Shown here piece by piece: positions 35,184 through 43,610 of a DNA stretch of 64,000 nucleotides. Each line of letters begins with the position of its first letter. Positions within the stretch are counted from its first letter, which is position 1. Made by a program: the position numbers and the translations under genes. This stretch comes from CAZJQD01 sp964548165 [NCBI: uncultured bacterium] (GTDB lineage: Bacteria > UBA8481), in NCBI GenBank assembly GCA_964548165.1, contig CAZJQD010000008.1, positions 26,712-90,711 on the forward strand, written 5' to 3'. The notes under the pieces were generated by a model that did not search any database, was not told the origin of the DNA, and worked only from the letters and a program-made list of their open reading frames with translations.

Positions 35184-35800
35184 AGGGCGCGCAACGCCGC
35201 GGGCACCATCGCCGCGAAGAGGAGTTCGCCGGGAACGCCGGCCAGGGCCAGTGCCATGGCCGGTTGCGGCTTGAGGCTCAGGCCCAGGAGAATGCCCGCG
35301 TTGATGGCGAGGAGCGCTGTCGGGAGACCGAGGATGGCGCTGCCCAGGAGGAAGAACGCCACGGGGCGCTGGTGGGTCGTCAGTGCCAGGAGAACGAGGA
35401 GCGAGGGAAGGGCGACGAGGATGGCGCCGCCCGCGGGCTGCGTGCGCGCGAATCGGGGACGGAGAACGGCGAGAACGGGCGACGCCAGGTAGACGCCGAT
35501 CCCTGCGCCGGCGAAGGCGGCGGTGGCAAAGGCGACGATCGGGGAGAGGCTCGTCGCGGCAAAGCGCGCCAGGCCGGCGTTGAGGACCGTGGCGGCCACG
35601 GCATAGCTGATCATGAGCGTGTACCAGCGGTAGGGAAGCCCCCGGCCGCCGAGGCTCGTGAAGACCATGGCCCAGAAGGCCCCGGCAAAGGTGCCGGCCG
35701 CCATGGGCGAGAGGGCGATGGAGCGGCCGGAAAGGGTGGGGATCTCCAGGGCGAGCGGCGAGGAGGTGAGGAGAAATCCCAGCGGTTCCAGCGCGTTCAT
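35180..35800 (-). CDS. Hypothetical multi-pass membrane protein
   Basis: This 206-residue, strongly hydrophobic protein has about six membrane segments (for example MAAGTFAGAFWAMVFTSLGG, LLVLLALTTHQRPVAFFLL, AILGLPTALLAINAGILLGL). No family was recognised. The ATG at 35800 overlaps the subtilase stop by one base (TGATG), and its own stop overlaps the HAD gene by 4 bases. It is therefore made from the same transcript as a secreted protease and a phosphatase. Confidence 0.6.
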   Translation of the reverse strand: MNALEPLGFLLTSSPLALEIPTLSGRSIALSPMAAGTFAGAFWAMVFTSLGGRGLPYRWYTLMISYAVAATVLNAGLARFAATSLSPIVAFATAAFAGAGIGVYLASPVLAVLRPRFARTQPAGGAILVALPSLLVLLALTTHQRPVAFFLLGSAILGLPTALLAINAGILLGLSLKPQPAMALALAGVPGELLFAAMVPAALRAL

Positions 35801-38064
35801 CAGCCGGCGAGCGCGTACCAGGCTGCTGAGAGTGCGCGGCCCGGAGCGGTGCCGAGGAGCGTGTCGCGGAACGCCCGGATGAGGTCCAGGGCGGTGGGCG
35901 GCCACGGTGATCGGGCGAGCAGGCAACCACCGCCACCGCCCGGTGAACCGACGCTCCCTGTGACGGCGATAATGGCAGGCACGCTGGGCGTAATGGCGGC
36001 ACCGGCGTAGGCGTAGGCTCGCTCAGGCTGGGGATTGCCGCTGGTGGTGGCGTCGGTCGCCACGGCGTAGAGCCAATAGCTGGTCCCGATGGTCAGCGTC
36101 GATAGCGAGACGCTCTCGGACTGGTCGTCGGTCAGGCCCGAGGCCAGGAGCGTGCCATCGAAGCCGACGGCGTCGGTGTCGGCGTAGACCGCGATGGTCA
36201 CGGTGTTCGTCTCCGTCTGGAACGCCTTCCAGGAGACCTTCACCGTGGAGACCTCGCTGGAGGCCGTCTGAGGGGCCTCGACCGAGACCTGGAGCGCGCT
36301 GGGGTAGAGCCGTGCCTCGGTGGAACCGAAGGCCAGGTTGGAGTAGCGGCCGCGCGCCGATTGGGCGGCGCCGAGCGCGAAGGGAGCGCCGAGGTACAGG
36401 GTATCGCCGAGCGGAGGTCCGCCACGGCGCACGAGGGCCGAACCCGTCGTCTCGCCGTTGATGGCCAGGAGCAAGCCGGAGTCGCCGTAGGTGATGGCCA
36501 CGTGGTACCACTGGTCGGGATTGAGCGCCCGGGGAGAGACGACGGAGCCCGAGTCCTGCATGCGCAGCTCGAGCTTGCGATCCGACCGATAGAAAAGCTC
36601 CAGGTTGCCGCTGCCGCGCCCGTTGTTGCCGCGCTGGGTCAGGACGAAGGCGGTGTCGCCAGGCTGGACGCTGTCGGGGCGCCAGTAGAACTGGATGGAA
36701 CCCCGGTCAGCGGCGTGGCGCTGGAAATACCCGGCGCTGGAATCCTGCGCGGAGAGGACAAGGGCATGGGCGGACTGCCGGCCGCCGCCCGCGACCAGCG
36801 TGGCTGTTCGCGTGTCGCCGTGAGGAAGCGAGTCGCCGTAGCGGGAATTGGCCGCCGCGACCCGCAGGAGGCGGGCCAGGTCGAGCCGGCCGGCGCCCGT
36901 GAAATCGTCGAAGCCCGCGGACTCGATGTCCTTGGCCGTGGAGCGGAGGAGCTTGAGGAATTGCGCTGGTGTGATCCCGGGGCGCACGCCTTTCACCATG
37001 GCCGCCGCCGCCGATACAAGAGGTGTGGCAAACGACGTGCCGCTCGTGGTGGTGAAGGTTCCGTTCAGGGTGAGCGTGACGATGGCGGAGCCCGGCGCGA
37101 CGACGTCGACCCCGGTCAACCCGGATGAGGCCCCGTAGGACGAGAAGGCCGAGCGGGCATCGGCCGACGTCGAGGAACCTACGCCGATGGCGTAGGAAGA
37201 GCTGGCAGGATAGATGACGAACTGCCCACCGCTGTTCCCGGTCGCGGCGACCGTGATGATGCCCGCGTTGTAGGCTTCCAGCAGGCGTGTCTCGATCAAG
37301 GGATCGATGGCCGCATCGTCGAATCCGAGCGAGAGGTTGATGACGGTGGCCTTGAGGGCGATGGCGCGCCGGATGCCGCTGTCGATGTCCGCGCTGGTGC
37401 CGATGGCGTCGGCGCCCGACAGGACACGGATGGCGAGGATGTTGGAGAACCAGTCGGCGCCCGCGCAGTGGATGCCGTTATTCGTGACCGCGCCCGCCGT
37501 GGCGGCGACCCGCGTGCCGTGTCCGGATCCCGATGGCGTGTCGGAAACGTCGCTGTTGCCGTCGATGATGTCGATCGCGGGGGCCGTCCTGAGGCGCGCG
37601 GCGAGGTCGATGTGCGTGGTGTCGGCCCCGGAATCGATGATCGCGATCGTCTCGGACGCGCTCCCGCGCGCGTACTCCCAGGCCTCGGGCGCGCCGATGA
37701 TCGCCAGGTGGTACTGGGAGGCGAACTGCGTGTCGTTCGGGATGACCGTCAGGCCCCGGTAGATGTAATTGGGCTGGGCGAAGAGCACGTCACTGCGCCC
37801 CTCGAGCTCCGCGACGGCGTCCTCGACGCTCTGGCCGGACCGCGTCCTCACGACCTCGAAATCCGGGCCCGTCGACTCCTCGGTGGCGCGATAGCCGAGC
37901 GCGCCGAGGAGCCCTGCCGGGACCGCGGGCTTGAGCCGCACGATGACCTCGCCGGGCACATAGGGATAGGGATCGGCGGCTTCCGTGCGTACAAGGACGG
38001 CCAGCAGGCAGAGGAGCGGGAGGAGCAACGTCGCTTTTTTCACGGTTTCCTGATTAAATCCCAT
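35800..38064 (-). CDS. Secreted subtilisin-like (S8) protease with LamG-like domain and CFI-box-like C-terminal tail
   Basis: This 754-residue protein has a signal peptide (LLLPLLCLLAVLVRTEA) and a fervidolysin-type propeptide (PGEVIVRLKPAVPAG to ~105). The S8 catalytic domain has its triad in IAIIDSGAD, SGSGHGTRVAATAG and TTSGTSFATPLVSA. A LamG/concanavalin-like domain (~440-590, GSIQFYWRPDS, DQWYHVAITYGDSG) and an Fn3-like segment follow. The end is a Gly-rich linker, a Cys (GGGGGCLLAR), then LIRAFRDTLLGTAPGRAL and AAWYALAG. This tail resembles the CFI-box C-terminal domain but with a diverged Cys motif and no following hydrophobic segment. Confidence 0.9.
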   Translation of the reverse strand: MGFNQETVKKATLLLPLLCLLAVLVRTEAADPYPYVPGEVIVRLKPAVPAGLLGALGYRATEESTGPDFEVVRTRSGQSVEDAVAELEGRSDVLFAQPNYIYRGLTVIPNDTQFASQYHLAIIGAPEAWEYARGSASETIAIIDSGADTTHIDLAARLRTAPAIDIIDGNSDVSDTPSGSGHGTRVAATAGAVTNNGIHCAGADWFSNILAIRVLSGADAIGTSADIDSGIRRAIALKATVINLSLGFDDAAIDPLIETRLLEAYNAGIITVAATGNSGGQFVIYPASSSYAIGVGSSTSADARSAFSSYGASSGLTGVDVVAPGSAIVTLTLNGTFTTTSGTSFATPLVSAAAAMVKGVRPGITPAQFLKLLRSTAKDIESAGFDDFTGAGRLDLARLLRVAAANSRYGDSLPHGDTRTATLVAGGGRQSAHALVLSAQDSSAGYFQRHAADRGSIQFYWRPDSVQPGDTAFVLTQRGNNGRGSGNLELFYRSDRKLELRMQDSGSVVSPRALNPDQWYHVAITYGDSGLLLAINGETTGSALVRRGGPPLGDTLYLGAPFALGAAQSARGRYSNLAFGSTEARLYPSALQVSVEAPQTASSEVSTVKVSWKAFQTETNTVTIAVYADTDAVGFDGTLLASGLTDDQSESVSLSTLTIGTSYWLYAVATDATTSGNPQPERAYAYAGAAITPSVPAIIAVTGSVGSPGGGGGCLLARSPWPPTALDLIRAFRDTLLGTAPGRALSAAWYALAG

Positions 38065-38075
38065 CCCCCGTGGCC

Positions 38076-39011
38076 ATGGAACCTCATTTTTTGCGCGCGT
38101 TGCTCGATCCGCTGGCCTCCACGTGTCGCACCGGCATGCTTGAAAGCGATCCCGTCGGGCTTGTCCACGAGTTCCATGAGCCCCGCGATGTCGAGGTGGC
38201 GGGGCTCTTCGCTTCCTCGCTGGCGCTCGGCAGGGTCACTTCGATCCGCGAGAAGATTCGCGATCTGCTTTCACGCCTGGATCGCTGTCCGGCAGGCGTC
38301 TGCCGCGGTGAGCGACCCTCCCAGCTCGCCCGCCGATTTCGCGGTTTCCGGCACCGCTTCTTCGGCGGCGACGATCTTGCCGTGCTCGCCGCCAACGCCG
38401 GGAGCCTCATGCGGGAATGGGGGAGCCTGGAGGCGGCATGGCAATTTCCTGCCGCCCCTGAGCCCGCCTCCGCCGCGCTCGCGCCCATCGCCGCCTCGCC
38501 TCCATCCTTCGAGGCCGCCGCCGATCGCTTTGCGCGGGCGCTCTCCATGCCCGTGCGGGGGTTGTCACCGGCGTCGCGACTTCCCCTGGTGGTCTCCCCG
38601 GCCGGGGGATCGACCTGCAAGCGCCTGGCCCTGTACGTGCGCTGGATGGTGCGGCCCGCGGATGGAGTCGACCTGGGCATCTGGTCCTGTCTCACGCCCG
38701 CGGACCTGGTGATCCCGCTCGACGTGCATCTCTTCCGCATCTCCCGGCTGCTGGGATTGACCCGCCGGCGGACCGCGAATTGGGCCGCCGCGCGTTCCGT
38801 GACGTCCGCCCTGGCCGCGCTCGATCCGACGGATCCCGTGAAGTATGATTTCGCGCTCTCGCGGATCGGCATCGTTCACGGATGTCGCGGACGCTGGCAC
38901 GCGATGACCTGCCCTGCGTGCCCCGTCCGCACGGCCTGTTCCGCCCCGCGCCGCCGACGGGCGACGAGTGGTGAAGCGAGCCCGCTCCGGCGGCGAAAGA
39001 GGACCCTGTGA
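38076..39011 (+). CDS. TIGR02757/DUF2400 family protein (HhH-GPD-like, predicted metal cluster)
   Basis: This 311-residue protein matches the TIGR02757 pattern. An early LLDPLASTC block is followed by DPVGLVHEFHEPRDVEVAGL and CKRLALYVRWMVRPADGVDLGIW, then a late LDPTDPVKYDFALSRIGI. The C-terminal cysteines HGCRGRWHAMTCPACPVRTAC are spaced like the Fe-S loop of endonuclease III-type glycosylases. Function is unknown, though the fold relation suggests nucleic acid binding. The ATG at 38076 is chosen over a GTG two codons earlier. The start is only 11 bases from the divergent subtilase gene, so their promoters must overlap coding sequence. The Arg-rich tail is unusual. Confidence 0.8.
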   Translation: MEPHFLRALLDPLASTCRTGMLESDPVGLVHEFHEPRDVEVAGLFASSLALGRVTSIREKIRDLLSRLDRCPAGVCRGERPSQLARRFRGFRHRFFGGDDLAVLAANAGSLMREWGSLEAAWQFPAAPEPASAALAPIAASPPSFEAAADRFARALSMPVRGLSPASRLPLVVSPAGGSTCKRLALYVRWMVRPADGVDLGIWSCLTPADLVIPLDVHLFRISRLLGLTRRRTANWAAARSVTSALAALDPTDPVKYDFALSRIGIVHGCRGRWHAMTCPACPVRTACSAPRRRRATSGEASPLRRRKRTL

Positions 39012-39823
39012 CCACGCGAGATGAGCAAGAGCCGGAGCGACTGAGGACCTTTGCCGCGGAGTTGGCGCGCGAGGCGGGCGCGTTGTTGCGAGAGCGATTC
39101 ACCGGTGAACGTGCCGGGGACGCCCGCGCCAAGAGCCCGCGCAACATCGTGACGGAGGCGGACCTGGCGGCCGAGCGCCTGCTCCGGGAACGGATCATGG
39201 GGCGCTTCCCCGATCACGCCATCGTGGGCGAGGAGTACGCGCCGCGCGAGGGGCGCGGCGTCTCGTGGCACGTGGACCCGCTGGATGGGACGACGAACTT
39301 CGCCGCGGGGATTCCTCACTGGGCCGTCTCCATTGGCGCCGTTGACGCCGAAGGCCCGGTGGCTGGCGCCGTCTACGACCCGATCCGCGATGAGCTCTTC
39401 ACGGCCGCGCGTGGCGAGGGAGCCACGTTGAACGGTCGAACCCTCGCCGTGGCGCCCGCCAGTGACCTGGAGAACGCGCTGGTGGCCACGGGCTTTGCCG
39501 CGATGCGGGGACACGAGCCCGACCACGCCTGCCTCGATCGCTTCACGGCCGCGATCGTGAGGGTGAAGGGCGTGCGCAGGCTCGGCTCGGCCGCGCTCGA
39601 CCTGTCCTACGTGGCCGCGGGACGGTTCGACATCTTCTACGAGGAGGGCCTCTCGAGCTGGGACACGGCCGCCGGCGCTCTCCTGGTCCGGGAGGCTGGC
39701 GGTCGCGTCGTCGACTTCCGAGGAGGAGCCGGTTGGCTCACGGGAGGATCGATCCTGGCCGGAACCGATGCGGTCGTGGCCGCGTTTCTCTCCGGGATAC
39801 CCGGCTTCGGCGCCCTTGACTGA
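39008..39823 (+). CDS. Inositol monophosphatase family enzyme
   Basis: This 271-residue Mg2+-dependent sugar-phosphate phosphatase carries the family metal motifs: IVGEEYAP (Glu), HVDPLDGTTNFAAGIPHWAV (Asp-x-x-Asp) and SSWDTAAGALLVREAGG (late Asp). The substrate may be inositol-1-phosphate, 3'-phosphoadenosine 5'-phosphate or fructose-1,6-bisphosphate; sequence does not decide. The GTG start overlaps the TIGR02757-like stop by 4 bases. Confidence 0.9.
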   Translation: MTTRDEQEPERLRTFAAELAREAGALLRERFTGERAGDARAKSPRNIVTEADLAAERLLRERIMGRFPDHAIVGEEYAPREGRGVSWHVDPLDGTTNFAAGIPHWAVSIGAVDAEGPVAGAVYDPIRDELFTAARGEGATLNGRTLAVAPASDLENALVATGFAAMRGHEPDHACLDRFTAAIVRVKGVRRLGSAALDLSYVAAGRFDIFYEEGLSSWDTAAGALLVREAGGRVVDFRGGAGWLTGGSILAGTDAVVAAFLSGIPGFGALD

Positions 39824-40520
39824 ACCCAGGCTCTCGATCGTCGTTCCGGCCTGGAACGAGGCGGCCTTCATCGGAGACACGGTGCGCGCGCTCAAGACGG
39901 CCGCGTCGGATTCCGGAAACAGCGACGCCGAGATCATCGTCGCCGACGACGGATCGACCGATGGCACCGGCGCCCTGGCGCTGGAGGCCGGGGCCAGGGT
40001 CGTTCCCGCGGGAAAGCGCAACATCGCGGCGGCTCGCAACGCCGGCGCGCGGCAGGCGCGGGGAGAAATCCTGCTCTTCGTCGACGCCGATACTCGGCCG
40101 GGCGCGCCGGCTCTCGCGGCGGCCGTGGCCGCCGTCGAGGCGGGCGCGATCGGCGGGGGTGCGGTCCTGGAGTGGGATGAACCCGTCGACCTGGCCGGGA
40201 CGGTGGCGATCGCCGCCTGGAACTTGATCTCGCGGGTTTTTCGCCTTCCCGCGGGCGGCTTTCTCTTCATGCGCCGCGCCGCCTGGCAGGAGGTCGGGGG
40301 ATTTCCGGAGGAGCTCTTCATCAGCGAGGAGATTGCCATGGCGGCTCGCCTCCGGCGGCGCGGCCGCCTGGTCATCCTCGCGAAGCCGGTCGTGACCTCC
40401 GCGCGCAAGCTCCGGCTCTTCAGCGTCGCCTATTTCGTTCGCTTCCTGGCCAGGCTCATGATGCGCCCGCGGAGCACGATTCGTGATCGCGGCGCCCTGG
40501 ACATCTGGTATCGACGATGA
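39816..40520 (+). CDS. Family 2 glycosyltransferase
   Basis: This GT-A enzyme of 234 residues has LSIVVPAWNEAAFIGDTVRAL, the nucleotide-binding IIVADDGSTDGTGALAL and the metal motif ILLFVDADTRPG. A C-terminal EEIAMAARLRRRGR contains the probable catalytic acidic residues. TTG at 39816 is proposed as start because family homology begins there; it overlaps the phosphatase gene by 8 bases. It resembles small TIGR04283-type glycosyltransferases. The acceptor is unknown. Confidence 0.8.
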   Translation: MTEPRLSIVVPAWNEAAFIGDTVRALKTAASDSGNSDAEIIVADDGSTDGTGALALEAGARVVPAGKRNIAAARNAGARQARGEILLFVDADTRPGAPALAAAVAAVEAGAIGGGAVLEWDEPVDLAGTVAIAAWNLISRVFRLPAGGFLFMRRAAWQEVGGFPEELFISEEIAMAARLRRRGRLVILAKPVVTSARKLRLFSVAYFVRFLARLMMRPRSTIRDRGALDIWYRR

Positions 40521-40598
40521 GGCCGGCTTCCTCCTAAAGAGTTGCCTAAACCTGCGCGGTGCCTTCATGAACAGGCCCGGGATGCCGACAGGGAGGAC

Positions 40599-41252
40599 AT
40601 GGACGACTCTCTTCTGCTTCCCCGGCTCGTGCAGAAATGGGCCCGGGATATACTCGGCGCCCGCGGCTACATGCGCGCGCTCAATGGCGGTCCCGATCGC
40701 AGGGTGCTCCAGGAGATCGCGCTCTGCGTCGAGGAAGGCGCGCGCGATCACAACGAGCTGAACGCCATCTTCGCCGGCGTCGCGACGCGCCGTGGCAGTC
40801 TGGGCGAGGTGCTGGCCGAGTTGCGGCGTCCGGCTCGTGAACCGATGCGGACTCCGGTGGCCGCCGGCGTCGCCCGCCAGGCCTCGGGCTCCGGCCCCCT
40901 GGCCCCGGGAGCCGCGCAGCGAGCGGCGGCCTCGGCGCCGTCGTCGTCCGCGCGGACGGCCGCGGGTCCGGGGGCGTCCGCATCGAGCGAGACCACGGCG
41001 GCCGCGGTGCGGACGCTCGAGCATGAACTCGGGCGCGTCCGCTTCGAGCTGAGCCAATTTCGGAGGACTGCGGAAGAGCTCGAGACCCTGGCGCGCGAGC
41101 TGGCCGCGAGGGCTGTCGAGGACGCGACGCGCATCCAGGCCCTCGAGTCCGTGGTGCTGGCCATCGCGGACGGGTCCGGCATCGGCGATGACGCCCGTCG
41201 CATACACGCCACCGCCACCGCCCGCTACCTCGCCCGCTTCGACCCCCGCTGA
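40599..41252 (+). CDS. Hypothetical coiled-coil protein
   Basis: This protein of about 217 residues has no recognised family. The first ~85 residues are helical and charged (LVQKWARDILGARGYMRALN, HNELNAIFAGVATRRGSLGEV). Residues ~90-150 are Ala/Ser/Pro-rich and low-complexity. Residues ~150-195 form a coiled coil (VRTLEHELGRVRFELSQFRR). The ATG at 40599 follows GGGAGG at a short spacing, and the frame is open upstream to a TTG at 40542, so the start is uncertain. It lies 78 bases after the glycosyltransferase on the same strand. Confidence 0.5.
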   Translation: MDDSLLLPRLVQKWARDILGARGYMRALNGGPDRRVLQEIALCVEEGARDHNELNAIFAGVATRRGSLGEVLAELRRPAREPMRTPVAAGVARQASGSGPLAPGAAQRAAASAPSSSARTAAGPGASASSETTAAAVRTLEHELGRVRFELSQFRRTAEELETLARELAARAVEDATRIQALESVVLAIADGSGIGDDARRIHATATARYLARFDPR

Positions 41253-41279
41253 CCCCAGGACCGCCGATGCGGCCATGAT

Positions 41280-41306
41280 CCGCGGCTAAAAGCCGCGGCT
41301 ACGAGC
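41280..41306. repeat. Hairpin/direct-repeat intergenic element
   Basis: CCGCGGCT and AGCCGCGG form an 8-bp perfect stem with a 3-base AAA loop (41280-41298). The 13-mer CGCGGCTAAAAGC is also followed by the near copy CGCGGCTACGAGC (41281-41306). It lies between converging transcription units on the same strand and looks like a REP-type dispersed repeat, with possible terminator use. Confidence 0.45.
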
Positions 41307-41307
41307 C

Positions 41308-41337
41308 TTGACACCCGGGAGCTGACCCGTTCAGAAT
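41308..41337 (+). promoter_or_regulatory. Candidate sigma70-type promoter for the choice-of-anchor L gene
   Basis: A consensus TTGACA (41308-41313) is followed after 18 bases by CAGAAT (41332-41337). The predicted start of transcription falls at about the GTG at 41344, implying a very short or absent leader. Confidence 0.4.
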
Positions 41338-41343
41338 CGCCGC

Positions 41344-42516
41344 GTGCAAAGAGAAGCGGGACGGAACACGGAGGGGCGCCGGGGGCATGCGGCCGCGGCG
41401 ATCCTGGCCCTCGTCCTCCTTGCGCCGCTCCCCGCCGACGCCCAGATGGATACGACCGCGACGGCCCAGGCGCTGGCCGAGGCGATGGGTATCCCCGCCT
41501 CCTTGATCGTCTCCGCGACCCTGCTTTCCAAGGGCTCGGCCGCCGCCGACCCGAATGCGGCCGCCGTTCACACCGGTGCTCTCGGGGGCTTTTCCGTCCG
41601 CGAGGGGTCGACCTTCGCCGTCCTGACGTCGGGGAGCGTCGGCCTGATCGCGGGTGCCAATGACGTTCCCGGCGCCGGCTACGATCAGGGCACGGTGGAC
41701 GGCAGAGGCGCGGAAGCGGGCGGCGACGACATCGTGACGCTCAAGGTCGTGATCGACCCTCCGGACACGGCCGGGCACCTCTCCTTCGACCACGTCTTTC
41801 TCTCCGAGGAGTATCCCGAGTTCGTCGGTAGCTCCTTCAACGATTTTCTCATCGTCGAGGCCGGCTCCACCGCGATCATCTATGACACCTCGAGCGGAGC
41901 GGCCAAGATCAGTTCGGCGTACAACGTCGTCTACGACAACCATGGCCAGATCATCTCGATCAACAACAACTTCTTCAAGGACAACCCGGACCAGACGACC
42001 GGGACCCAGTTCGACGGGTGGACGCCCTTGTTGACGACCTGCGTGCCCATCTCCGACCCGACCCGCATGACGCTCTACTTCACGGTCGCCGATGTCGGTG
42101 ACGCGGCCTACATGTCGGCCGTCTTTCTCGACAACATGCAGTTCCACTCGGAGCAGATCAGCGGCCCCATCACGTTCAAGACGCTCAGCGAGGAACTCCT
42201 GGGCGTCAGCGGCAGCCAGAAGCTCGACATGTTCACCTATCCCAACCCCTTCCTTCCCGGCAGCGGTGGGCGCATGACGTTCGAGCTGACGACGAATTCC
42301 TGCCACCTGCTGGGCGCCGGCAACGGGATCGCCTCGCTGGAGATCCTCGACATCAGCGGCCGGAGGATCATCACGCTTCCGGGAGGCAACGCGACGCGCG
42401 CCCAGTGGGATGGCCGCAACGGCCAGGGACACCTCGTCGCTTCCGGCATGTATATCTACACGGCCATCTCCAACACGGGGCGCCGCGGGAGCGGTCGCTT
42501 CACGATCGTGCGGTAG
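41344..42516 (+). CDS. Exported choice-of-anchor L domain protein with FlgD-like C-terminal domain
   Basis: This 390-residue protein has a signal peptide (AAAAILALVLLAPLPADAQ). The choice-of-anchor L domain covers residues ~35-270, with MGIPASLIVSATL, the typical LSFDHVFLSEEYPEFVGSSF and SINNNFF. The C-terminal ~90 residues (MFTYPNPFLPGSGGRMTFEL, ILDISGRRII, GHLVASGMYIYT) match the FlgD-Ig/por-type fold at the end of surface proteins in Bacteroidota-, Fibrobacter- and Eisenbacteria-like bacteria, where it can serve as a sorting or anchoring module. It is probably secreted or displayed; the function is unknown. Confidence 0.8.
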   Translation: MQREAGRNTEGRRGHAAAAILALVLLAPLPADAQMDTTATAQALAEAMGIPASLIVSATLLSKGSAAADPNAAAVHTGALGGFSVREGSTFAVLTSGSVGLIAGANDVPGAGYDQGTVDGRGAEAGGDDIVTLKVVIDPPDTAGHLSFDHVFLSEEYPEFVGSSFNDFLIVEAGSTAIIYDTSSGAAKISSAYNVVYDNHGQIISINNNFFKDNPDQTTGTQFDGWTPLLTTCVPISDPTRMTLYFTVADVGDAAYMSAVFLDNMQFHSEQISGPITFKTLSEELLGVSGSQKLDMFTYPNPFLPGSGGRMTFELTTNSCHLLGAGNGIASLEILDISGRRIITLPGGNATRAQWDGRNGQGHLVASGMYIYTAISNTGRRGSGRFTIVR

Positions 42517-42575
42517 GCGCACGGCGCGGATTTTCCGGCTGGCCATGCCCTCGTTTCCAGGCCTATAGTTCGGCC

Positions 42576-43610
42576 ATGATGTTCCTCCTGGGCCTGGCGT
42601 TCGGGGCCGTCTCCTACCTGCTTCTCCGCTACGGGCTGTTTGCGTTCTACACGATCGATCAAAACGAGCGCGCCGTGGTCACGTCGTTCGGGAGAGCGGA
42701 GCGCGTGGGCGACCGCACCACGCTCGACGATCCGATCTCCCAGGCGCTCGACCCGAGCGAGCGGGAGCGCTACGCCTATCCGCAGGTGCGCGTCATCGGT
42801 CCCGGCGGGCCCTACATCAAGATGCCCTGGCAGCAGGTGCACAAGGTCTCCGTCGCCATCCAGACCGTCAACGTCGCGTACGACCCCGAGGCTCCCTCGG
42901 CCAACCAGGGGGGCACGATGCTGGAGGCCGTCACCAAGGACCAGCTCAACATCGGCATCACCGGCCAGATGAGGTTCAAGGTCAGTGAGCGCAATCTCTA
43001 CGCCTACCTTTTCGGGGTGAAGAGACCGATTGCCCACGTGATGGGTTACTTCGTCTCGATCCTGCGCGAGCGCATCGCCAACTTCGACGATCCGCGGACC
43101 CGCACGATCCTGCCGGACGCGTCCGTGCCCGACGCGTCCGGCCTGGGGGAGGCTGTCGCGGGCGAGGCCGCCATGGCGCTGGAGGGTGTCTCCATCAATG
43201 ACCTTCGCAAGAACCTCAACGAGCTCAACCAGCAGATGATCACGGAGTGCACCACGGCGGCGGCCCGGTATGGCGTCGAGCTGGACGCGTCGCTGATCAC
43301 CGGGTTCGACCCGCCCCGCGACATCGATTCGGCGCTCGCCGCGATCAGCACCGCGCACAACGAGGTCTCGGCCGAGATCAGCGCCGCGCAGGCGGCGGCC
43401 GACCAGAAGATCGAGCAGTCGAAGCGGGCGGTCGAGATCGAGACGATGCGTGCCCAGGCCGAAGTTCAGCCGCTCCGGCACCTGGCCAAGCAGCTGGCCG
43501 ATCTCAAGGTGAGTGGGCCGGCCGTCTTGTCCGCGTTCCGCCGTAACGTCCGGCTGGATCTCTTTGCGAAGGCGCGCCGCGTCTTCATGGCGGGGGAGGC
43601 GGGCCGATGA
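42576..43610 (+). CDS. SPFH/band 7 domain membrane protein, copy 1
   Basis: This 344-residue protein has one N-terminal membrane helix (MFLLGLAFGAVSYLLLRYG). An SPFH domain follows (AVVTSFGRAERVGDRTT, GPYIKMPWQQVHKVSV, VTKDQLNIGITGQMRFKVSE), then a helical tail of the stomatin/HflC type (QAAADQKIEQSKRAVEIETM). Such proteins form cage-like rings in membranes and often regulate proteases. The ATG at 42576 is chosen because the family start lies there. The stop overlaps the next SPFH gene by 4 bases. Confidence 0.85.
   Translation: MMFLLGLAFGAVSYLLLRYGLFAFYTIDQNERAVVTSFGRAERVGDRTTLDDPISQALDPSERERYAYPQVRVIGPGGPYIKMPWQQVHKVSVAIQTVNVAYDPEAPSANQGGTMLEAVTKDQLNIGITGQMRFKVSERNLYAYLFGVKRPIAHVMGYFVSILRERIANFDDPRTRTILPDASVPDASGLGEAVAGEAAMALEGVSINDLRKNLNELNQQMITECTTAAARYGVELDASLITGFDPPRDIDSALAAISTAHNEVSAEISAAQAAADQKIEQSKRAVEIETMRAQAEVQPLRHLAKQLADLKVSGPAVLSAFRRNVRLDLFAKARRVFMAGEAGR

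Noticed and set aside
35798-35802. Frameshift joining the subtilase to the next membrane protein
   Set aside because: TGATG overlap is common in this window and the downstream protein reads as a separate polytopic membrane protein.
34491-36002. 503-codon reading of the HAD gene
   Set aside because: Only the last 230 codons show HAD motifs; the rest overlaps the membrane protein and subtilase out of frame.
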